The notes under the pieces are model-generated. The model saw only the letters and a list, made by a program, of their open reading frames with translations. It was not told the DNA's origin and ran no database searches. Positions 58,438 to 64,000 of a stretch of 64,000 nucleotides of DNA are shown one piece after another; position 1 is the first letter of the stretch, and the number at the start of each line of letters is the position of its first letter. Location: assembly GCA_023390555.1 (NCBI GenBank), contig JAEWCQ010000012.1, positions 1 to 64,000 on the forward strand. The letters are read 5' to 3'. The DNA comes from Bacillota bacterium (lineage in GTDB: Bacteria; Bacillota; Clostridia; Lachnospirales; Lachnospiraceae). The translations under genes were made by a program, and so were the position numbers.

Positions 58438-59334
58438 CTATTTTCTAATTGTCTGCAGAAGTTCATAAATACGGTCCAATTCCTGCGGAGAATAGTATTC
58501 AATTTCAATTTTGCCCTTCATCGAATCTTTCTGATTAATCATTACTTTTGTCCCAAGAATTGTTTTCATCTTTTCTTCCACTTCCTGATAAACCGCATCC
58601 AGTTTTATTTTTTCCTGATTTATTTCTTTTACAGGAGAATTTTTCATCTTCTGGAATTTTTTCACCAATTTTTCTGTCTCACGAACTGAAAGTTTTTCGT
58701 CAAAGATTTTCTGTGCTATTGCATACTGTTTTTCCTCATCCGGAATTGCAAGCAGAGCTCTTGCATGACCGGTCGTTATCATATCATCAATCACCATCTG
58801 CTGTACTCTGTCATTGAGTTTCAGAAGACGCATTGAATTTGTAACTGCAGTCCTGCTCTTTGAAACGCGTTCAGCTACTTCGTCCTGTTTCAAATTAAAC
58901 TCATTGAGCAGCCGCTTATATGCAATCGCCTCTTCAATCGGATTCAAATCTTCACGTTGTATGTTTTCTATCAGTGATATTTCTACGATTTCCTGATCTG
59001 TTAAATGTTTAATAATTACTGGAACTTTTTTTAAACCGGCGAGCTTTGCAGCTCTCCATCTTCGTTCTCCTGCAATAATTTCATAATAATCATTCTTATC
59101 CTGAACCAGCAAAGGCTGCAATACACCAAACTGCTTGATTGATTCTGCCAACTCTAACAATGCATCCTCATCAAAATTCTTTCTTGGCTGATCTTTATTT
59201 GGTTCCACTTTGGAAATTGGAACCAGAACTTCCTGTTTTTCCTCAGCGACTTTTTCTGTTCCCGCCGAGTTTCCCACCTTATCTGCAATTAAAGAATCAA
59301 GTCCTTTTCCTAACCCACCTTTTCTCGCTGCCAT
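58438..59334 (-). CDS. parB: chromosome-partitioning protein ParB (Spo0J)
   Basis: A 298-residue ParB. The N-terminal domain carries the CTPase motif IIAGERRWRAAKL and FGVLQPLLVQ. A helix-turn-helix (KQDEVAERVSKSRTAVTNSM) binds parS, and the C-terminal part dimerises. CTP-bound ParB spreads from parS and loads SMC. It overlaps the parA stop by one base, and three parS-like sequences lie at 60339-61093. Confidence 0.96.
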   Translation of the reverse strand: MAARKGGLGKGLDSLIADKVGNSAGTEKVAEEKQEVLVPISKVEPNKDQPRKNFDEDALLELAESIKQFGVLQPLLVQDKNDYYEIIAGERRWRAAKLAGLKKVPVIIKHLTDQEIVEISLIENIQREDLNPIEEAIAYKRLLNEFNLKQDEVAERVSKSRTAVTNSMRLLKLNDRVQQMVIDDMITTGHARALLAIPDEEKQYAIAQKIFDEKLSVRETEKLVKKFQKMKNSPVKEINQEKIKLDAVYQEVEEKMKTILGTKVMINQKDSMKGKIEIEYYSPQELDRIYELLQTIRK

Positions 59335-60101
59335 TATAAATCCCCCCTGCCTATTACTTCCTTTGCCAGTAAACGATAGCTTTCTGCGCCCGCCGACTTA
59401 CTGTCGTAAAGATTAATCGGAAGACCGTGCGACGGTGCTTCTGCCAATCGCACATTTCTCGGAATAATTGTCTTATAAATCGTTGTATTTAAATTATTTT
59501 TTACATTATCTACAACTTCATTCGATAAATTTGTTCTGGAATCATACATAGTAAATACGACACCTTCCATTTTAAGATGAGGATTCAATCTTTCCTGAAC
59601 AAGATCAATTGTATGGATCAACTGACTAATTCCTTCCAATGCGTAATATTCACACTGAATCGGAACCAAGATTGTATCAGCTGTCGTCATCGCATTCACT
59701 GTAAGCATATTTAAAGAAGGTGGACAATCAATAATGACATAATCGTAATCATCGCGAATATAATCAATTGCTCCTTTCAATATGTATTCTTTTTCGCTAA
59801 TTCCAAGCAACTCTATTTCTGCTCCGGAAAGATTTACATTCGAAGGAATTAAATTCAAATTATCAATCGGAGTTTTATGTACACTCTGTTTCACGGTACA
59901 TTCATCCAACATTAATTCGTACACAGAATTTTCCATCTGATTTTTATCAATACCGAGTCCACTTGTTGTATTCCCCTGCGGATCCAGATCGATAACCAGT
60001 ATTTTTTTACCTGCTTCTGCCAGACAAGCGGATAAATTGATGGATGTAGTTGTTTTACCAACTCCGCCCTTTTGATTTGCTACTGCAATAATTCTTCCCA
60101 T
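59334..60101 (-). CDS. parA: chromosome-partitioning ATPase ParA (Soj)
   Basis: A 255-residue Walker-type ATPase with deviant Walker A ANQKGGVGKTTTSINLS, Walker A' DLDPQGNTTSGLG and Walker B DYVIIDCPPSLNMLT. It moves ParB-bound origins and in Bacillus also controls DnaA. It heads parA-parB. The upstream 60102-60338 is AT-rich with no clear gene. Confidence 0.96.
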   Translation of the reverse strand: MGRIIAVANQKGGVGKTTTSINLSACLAEAGKKILVIDLDPQGNTTSGLGIDKNQMENSVYELMLDECTVKQSVHKTPIDNLNLIPSNVNLSGAEIELLGISEKEYILKGAIDYIRDDYDYVIIDCPPSLNMLTVNAMTTADTILVPIQCEYYALEGISQLIHTIDLVQERLNPHLKMEGVVFTMYDSRTNLSNEVVDNVKNNLNTTIYKTIIPRNVRLAEAPSHGLPINLYDSKSAGAESYRLLAKEVIGRGDL

Positions 60102-60338
60102 GATTCCATTTTTCCTTTCCAGTAAACCTTACTGATACACGTGTTTTATAATAAATTTCAATTTTTTCAACTGCTACGAATTCTATTATATCATATATTA
60201 ATTTTTTTGACACAAAAAATTATTTAATATTTCTTTTATTTTACATATGCTTTTCCATATTTAGAATAACTTCCCTATTAAACATAGTTGCTTAACTTGT
60301 CATATATATTTTCATTACATGCTCTATATTCACAAAAT

Positions 60339-60354
60339 TGTTTCACGTGAAACA
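60339..60354. promoter_or_regulatory. parS site, exact consensus
   Basis: TGTTTCACGTGAAACA, a perfect 16-base match to the bacterial parS consensus, 237 bases upstream of the parA start. It binds ParB. Confidence 0.97.
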
Positions 60355-60445
60355 TAGTAAAATACTCTCATAATATTGTAGCAATACTTTTATACAGATA
60401 CAAAATATTGTATTCATATACTTATTTTTCCCATAAAGAAAGGAA

Positions 60446-60461
60446 CGTTTCACGTGAAACA
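60446..60461. promoter_or_regulatory. parS site, 15/16
   Basis: CGTTTCACGTGAAACA, one mismatch to the consensus, inside a longer near-palindrome (AAGGAA on the left, TTCCTT on the right). It lies 41 bases past the stop of the 326-aa gene. Confidence 0.92.
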
Positions 60462-60501
60462 TTCCTTCTAAACTCTCGTAATTTCAAACAAATTATTATC
60501 T

Positions 60502-61482
60502 CTATGCATTTTCTAAGTAAATAGTTAAAGAATCAGGATTTATGCATTTACACCTCATTGTTATTGATAATAAATACAAGTATATCTGTATTAACTCATT
60601 ATTTTCCAAGAGCTCGATTATATTATCCTCTTCTATCTTATTTACAGAATGAATTGAAATTTCAATTTTCATCTCGTCTTCCTGATTCACGAATATTTGG
60701 TTCAGGTCTGTAAAACTTTTGACCAAAACTTCTATTATATATGTAAGTAATTCAAATAATGATTGTTCTGCTTCTATAGTTTCAAGACTAAAATAATCGT
60801 TACATTTTGACTGAATTTGATATTCGTTCTTTTCATTCGATTCTCTCACATATTGATCTAGTAATGAAAGAAACTTTGTTTCTAACAATGGTTTATTTTC
60901 AACTGAGTACCTTTCGACTTCACATTGAAAAGAATCCACTTTTTTTAAAATCTGCTGAAGTTCTACTTTAGAACGAATTCGATCCAAATCCATCCAGTTA
61001 AGAACCTGTTTCAATTTTTCATTGATATCAGTTACTTCACTGAAAATAAAAGGGAAAAAATATTTTAATTCATTTTCCTTTTCACGTGAAACATATTTTA
61101 ATAAACTCAATTTTATAGCTTCGTTTTTTTCTCTAAAACGCTCTTCCTCTTTTTTTTGATTCTGCTCTTTTTTTAAGCTATGTATCATGGCTTGGAGTTC
61201 ATCCATTTTTCTCTTACAATCATTTATTTTTGACAGTATATTATTTTTATTTAGAATCAAATTTTTCTTTTCTTCCAGTAGACTTTTTATCTGCATTTTA
61301 TTTTTCTTATTAATATCTCTTGGAGTAAAAGATTCAAAATTTGGATCATTTTTTTCTTCCAATAAATCAATAAATTTTTCTATTTCCTTTATCTGATTTT
61401 CCATATGAATATACCTTTTTTCATAAGCTGCTTTTTGATCCAATAATTCTTCCTGTTGCTTTTCAAAATATTCTTTTATCAT
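60502..61482 (-). CDS. degenerate DegS/NarX-like coiled-coil protein
   Basis: A 326-residue cytosolic protein with a coiled coil (about 1-125) holding an FTPRDINKKNKMQI segment (52-65) like that of DegS-type kinases of Clostridia. A helix LNWMDLDRIRSKVELQQILK (161-180) resembles the second HisKA_3 helix, and SLFELLTYIIEVLVKSF (241-257) stands where the ATPase N-box helix would be. The phosphoacceptor HD/HE and the ATP-binding Asn and Gly residues are missing. It looks like a catalytically dead kinase relative. GAGGTTAAAT precedes the ATG, and a LexA-like box lies just upstream. A parS-like site lies inside the gene. Confidence 0.55.
   Translation of the reverse strand: MIKEYFEKQQEELLDQKAAYEKRYIHMENQIKEIEKFIDLLEEKNDPNFESFTPRDINKKNKMQIKSLLEEKKNLILNKNNILSKINDCKRKMDELQAMIHSLKKEQNQKKEEERFREKNEAIKLSLLKYVSREKENELKYFFPFIFSEVTDINEKLKQVLNWMDLDRIRSKVELQQILKKVDSFQCEVERYSVENKPLLETKFLSLLDQYVRESNEKNEYQIQSKCNDYFSLETIEAEQSLFELLTYIIEVLVKSFTDLNQIFVNQEDEMKIEISIHSVNKIEEDNIIELLENNELIQIYLYLLSITMRCKCINPDSLTIYLENA
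61078..61093. promoter_or_regulatory. parS-like site inside a gene, 14/16
   Basis: CTTTTCACGTGAAACA, two mismatches from consensus in the first two bases, within the coding region of the 326-aa protein. Confidence 0.75.
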
Positions 61483-61491
61483 ATTTAACCT

Positions 61492-61505
61492 CGAACATTT
61501 GTTCT
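61492..61505. promoter_or_regulatory. LexA (SOS) box-like dyad
   Basis: CGAACATTTGTTCT contains the dyad GAAC-N4-GTTC of the Bacillus-type LexA box, 12 of 14 positions by the CGAACRNRYGTTCG pattern. It ends ten bases before the ATG at 61482, close to the ribosome-binding site of the DegS-like gene. Confidence 0.55.
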
Positions 61506-61583
61506 ATTGTGTGTTTATATTATTATTCTATACTATTTAAAAATATGTGCATAGTATATTTTTTTGGTATTTTCCATTTTCAA

Positions 61584-61612
61584 TTGTAAAGGTCATTATT
61601 ATTGTTTATAAT
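61584..61612 (+). promoter_or_regulatory. promoter of the hydrolase-like gene
   Basis: TTGTAA (61584-61589), 17-base spacer, TATAAT (61607-61612). AGGAGGTAATTGG precedes the ATG at 61651. Confidence 0.7.
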
Positions 61613-61650
61613 ATAGGTAGTATCTATCTCAATGAATAGGAGGTAATTGG

Positions 61651-62619
61651 ATGAATAAAACGATCAAAAAAATTATGGCTCTGACTACATGTGCAACTGT
61701 TGGAATTTACTATTTCAACAGAGTTATTAATTATACCGCAACATTGAAAAATCTACTAAAGGACAACCATGGGGATTATTATAAATGGAAAAATGGAAAT
61801 GTCTTCTTCACAGTACAGGGCAATGGATCTCCGCTTCTGCTGGTTCATGATCTGTATCCGGCAAGTTCTTCCGCAGAGTGGTCCAAAATAACAAAAAAAC
61901 TTGAGAAGAATCATATGGTTTACTGTCTGGATCTCCCTGGCTGCGGACGTTCTGATAAACCTGCAATCACATATACCAACTATTACTTTGTACAGTTGTT
62001 AAATGATTTTGCGGGAGATATCATTGGTAAGAAGACCTCCCTGATTGCAACAGGTACTTCCGGTTCCTTCGCGATTATGGCTGATGCAATGAATAAAGAA
62101 AACTTTGAAAAGGTAATTGTCATTAATCCGGAACAGCTCCAATCACTTCCTTCAAAGCCGAATAAATCGAAACAGATTTTGAAACATTTATTGGATTTTC
62201 CAATCTTCGGCACTTTTATTTACAATATAAAGATGCATGAAAAAAATATAGCAAAAATCTTCCGAGAAAACTACTATTACAAATCGTCGGTCGTTTCTAC
62301 CAAGACGGAAGACATTTATTATGAGTCTGCGCATATTGGATGCGGCACTGGGCGTCATCTTCTCTCCAGTATCTGCTCGGACTACACGAAAATCAATGTA
62401 TCCCACGTTCTGCCGGAGCTGGATCATCTTTATCTGATACAGAGCAGAGAACTCCCGCAAAGTATGCAGATTGTTGACAGCTACACACATCAGAACCCGA
62501 AGATTGAAACAGCTTATATTTCCAATTCAAAATTTCTTCCGCAATTGGAAATTCCAGAAAAACTACATGACATCCTCAACATGTTTCTGGAAATTGAACC
62601 TACCGTCTATGAAGATTAA
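61651..62619 (+). CDS. membrane-tethered alpha/beta-hydrolase-like protein
   Basis: A 322-residue protein with an N-terminal hydrophobic segment (about 7-23) and an alpha/beta-hydrolase domain. GNGSPLLLVHDLYP (57-70), DLPGCGRSDKP (94-104) and the nucleophile elbow ATGTSGSF (Ser137) are recognisable. Near the C terminus, where hydrolases carry the catalytic His in a GH-x-P-h context, the sequence is SKFLPQLEIPEKL, with no His. It may be inactive or use another residue. It is divergent from the DegS-like gene and convergent with rsmG. Confidence 0.75.
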   Translation: MNKTIKKIMALTTCATVGIYYFNRVINYTATLKNLLKDNHGDYYKWKNGNVFFTVQGNGSPLLLVHDLYPASSSAEWSKITKKLEKNHMVYCLDLPGCGRSDKPAITYTNYYFVQLLNDFAGDIIGKKTSLIATGTSGSFAIMADAMNKENFEKVIVINPEQLQSLPSKPNKSKQILKHLLDFPIFGTFIYNIKMHEKNIAKIFRENYYYKSSVVSTKTEDIYYESAHIGCGTGRHLLSSICSDYTKINVSHVLPELDHLYLIQSRELPQSMQIVDSYTHQNPKIETAYISNSKFLPQLEIPEKLHDILNMFLEIEPTVYED

Positions 62620-62649
62620 CTGATTAATTGTGATGGAACAAAGGCCTGC

Positions 62650-62789
62650 CTCGTACACTCCCACATTCTACTACTTCGGACGTACAACTTTTGTTCCGCG
62701 CGCAAAGCTGGCATCTAAATTTTATTCTATCGAAAAATCGCAGTTTTCACATGTCAAAATAACAAGGTCTTTCCTATCGAATAAAAAAG
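62650..62789 (-). repeat. dispersed ~140-bp repeat, copy B
   Basis: Inverted relative to copy A at 55152-55291. The conserved blocks are in the same order and spacing. The internal stem is CAGCTT/AAGTTG, where a G-C pair of copy A has become G-U, so pairing is kept. In addition GGAACAAA / TTTGTTCC can pair across the distal half. It lies between the alpha/beta-hydrolase-like gene and the terminator preceding rsmG's end. Confidence 0.75.
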
Positions 62790-62815
62790 AAACTGATACT
62801 TCATCAGTTTCTTTT
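62785..62815. terminator. bidirectional terminator between hydrolase and rsmG
   Basis: A 13-base-pair perfect stem AAAAGAAACTGAT / ATCAGTTTCTTTT (62785-62797 and 62803-62815) with a five-base loop and T-runs on both strands. It ends two bases before the rsmG stop. Confidence 0.9.
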
Positions 62816-62816
62816 T

Positions 62817-63542
62817 TTATGAGCAAATTGGCTCCTTTGACGGTGTTCCTGGTTTTCTTGGATAAGTCTTCGGTGTCTTTTTTACTTTATCAATAATCAC
62901 AAAGGAACGATGCAACTCATTTTCACCGAATGTAAATTTGCGAACATCCGATACTTTCCCGCCAAGCAGAGCAACTGCCTTTTTTGCACCTTTCACTTCT
63001 TCCTGTATCTCTCCAGATTTATATGGAATAAATTTTCCGCTTATAGATACAAATGGTAGGCAATATTCACTTAATGTAGAAAGATTTGCAACAGCCCTGG
63101 AAACACAAAGATCATATTGTTCACGATAAACTGCATTTTTTGCAAGTTCTTCTGCTCTTCCATGAACTGCCTCAATTTTTTCCAACTTTAGGATATCAAT
63201 TACTTCCTGTAAAAACAAAACTCTTTTATTGAGAGAATCTGCTAAGGTAATCTGAAGCTCAGGAAAAACAATCTTTAAAGGAATACCCGGAAATCCCGCG
63301 CCTGTTCCAAGATCTAAAACCTTTAGACTCTGGTTCAGATTCAAGAACCTTCCAAGTAAAATGCTGTCCAAAAAATGTTTTTCAATTACCTGATCAAACT
63401 CGGTGATTGCTGTCAGATTCATGACTTTATTCTTCTCTATCAACAATTCATAATAGGTTAGGAACTGCTTCACCTGATATTCATCTATTTCTATTTTCCA
63501 CTCTTTTAATATATTCTGAAATCGAATCAAGCTATCTTCCAT
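62817..63542 (-). CDS. rsmG: 16S rRNA G527 N7-methyltransferase
   Basis: A 241-residue SAM methyltransferase with MNLTAITEFDQVIEKHFLDS, motif I VLDLGTGAGFPGIPLKIVFP and YDLCVSRAVANLSTLSEYC. The C-terminal KTPKTYPRKPGTPSKEPIC is the conserved family end. It makes m7G527. Its place between mnmG and parA is classic for origin-proximal gene order. Confidence 0.97.
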   Translation of the reverse strand: MEDSLIRFQNILKEWKIEIDEYQVKQFLTYYELLIEKNKVMNLTAITEFDQVIEKHFLDSILLGRFLNLNQSLKVLDLGTGAGFPGIPLKIVFPELQITLADSLNKRVLFLQEVIDILKLEKIEAVHGRAEELAKNAVYREQYDLCVSRAVANLSTLSEYCLPFVSISGKFIPYKSGEIQEEVKGAKKAVALLGGKVSDVRKFTFGENELHRSFVIIDKVKKTPKTYPRKPGTPSKEPICS

Positions 63543-63597
63543 AGATTATTATTTTCCTTATCATCCGAAATTAAATTTTCAACATGGCCTGAATTAC

Positions 63598-64000
63598 TTA
63601 TTCCCGATACTTTAGCTGCTCCATATATACAAGCAGCATGGAAATATCTGCCGGTGATACTCCAGATATTCTGGACGCCTGTCCAATGGAAACCGGTCGA
63701 TAGAGTTTCAGTTTTTGCCGTGCTTCAATCCTGAGACTGTCTACTGCGTCATAATCAAAATCAGCCGATATATTTTTCGACTCTAACTTTTTAAAGTGTT
63801 CTACCTGTTTAATCTGTCTCTTAATATATCCATCATACTTAATATTGATATTTACCTGCTCTTGAACTTCAGAAGGCAGATCTGGTCTCTCAGAATCAAT
63901 CGATGCAAGCACCTCATAACACAATTCTGGCCTCCGAATCAACTCTGTCAATCTGGTTCCGGTATTCAAAGGAACACTTCCATACTGTTCCAGTAAATCC
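63598..64000 (-). CDS. mnmG: tRNA uridine 5-carboxymethylaminomethyl modification enzyme MnmG, 3' part
   Basis: The frame is open from the right edge (DLLEQYGSVPLNTGTRLTEL) to the stop at 63598, giving the last 133 codons of about 630. The C-terminal domain signature YDGYIKRQIKQVEHFKKLE and LKLYRPVSIGQASRISGVSPADIS identify MnmG (GidA), which with MnmE modifies U34 of several tRNAs. The gap to rsmG is 55 bases. Confidence 0.95.
   Translation of the reverse strand, partial: DLLEQYGSVPLNTGTRLTELIRRPELCYEVLASIDSERPDLPSEVQEQVNINIKYDGYIKRQIKQVEHFKKLESKNISADFDYDAVDSLRIEARQKLKLYRPVSIGQASRISGVSPADISMLLVYMEQLKYRE

Noticed and set aside
60102..60501. Possible replication origin
   Set aside because: The region is AT-rich and has parS sites, but there is no dnaA, no cluster of DnaA boxes and no dnaN. 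parS-rich intergenic DNA next to parA is expected some distance from oriC.
62630..62896. Plus-strand frame of 88 codons
   Set aside because: It lies over repeat copy B, the bidirectional terminator and the end of rsmG on the other strand. No Shine-Dalgarno and no protein-like composition.

Overview
The window looks like chromosomal DNA of an anaerobic, spore-forming Gram-positive bacterium of the family Lachnospiraceae (Clostridia). The evidence is protein-level: DUF3881 and DUF4446 proteins beside parAB, spmA/spmB, AG-rich Shine-Dalgarno sites before almost every gene, and Firmicutes gene orders. No insertion sequence, CRISPR array, rRNA or prophage was seen. The right end (mnmG, rsmG, parA, parB, three parS-like sites) points toward oriC, which lies beyond base 64000. 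Most genes are on the minus strand, so they run away from the origin and with the replication fork.

Layout, left to right. (1) 1-590: two small helical, WXG100-like proteins at the cut edge. (2) 851-2052: rpsF-ssb-rpsR. (3) 2179-4480: a hemerythrin / DUF438-PAS / DUF1858 operon with a 46-residue first gene and a perfect dyad centred 41.5 bp upstream of the predicted start, the geometry of a CRP/FNR-type activator. (4) 4661-8068: response regulator, ABC exporter and histidine kinase of the peptide-antibiotic resistance type. (5) 8226-16504: two GH3 glycosidases (one membrane-anchored with reversed domain order), a GtrA-like protein and a LytTR/GHKL two-component pair. (6) 16668-19412: TauE-like permease, DUF951, sirtuin, class B sortase, initiator tRNA. 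(7) 19622-27778: polyamine locus with a spermidine/putrescine ABC transporter, a PII signal protein, a YtcJ-like amidohydrolase, and convergent agmatine deiminase plus N-carbamoylputrescine amidase. (8) spmA-spmB.

(9) 29100-39175 is the most notable region. A cobalamin riboswitch with its own promoter and terminator precedes an operon of three secreted proteins carrying the transcobalamin-type DUF4430 domain, then a complete ECF transporter (EcfT, fused ATPase, S component). The middle secreted protein joins the DUF4430 domain to an alpha/alpha-toroid-like region, the two folds from which animal intrinsic factor and transcobalamin are built. I infer a Gram-positive surface capture-and-import system for vitamin B12.

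(10) 39236-47514: DUF885 lipoprotein peptidase, then the conserved yaaO-kinase-yaaR-holB-yaaT-yabB-rsmI block. (11) 47531-54812: MobA-like protein, an AbiEi/AbiEii-like toxin-antitoxin pair with a promoter-overlapping operator, D,D-carboxypeptidase, trmB, DUF1638, lgt. (12) 54890-64000: two inverted copies of an unexplained ~140-bp repeat, tRNA-Lys, a coiled-coil acidic protein, tRNA-Arg, DUF3881, DUF4446, parB, parA, parS sites, a degenerate DegS-like kinase with a LexA-like box, an alpha/beta-hydrolase relative, rsmG and the 3' part of mnmG.
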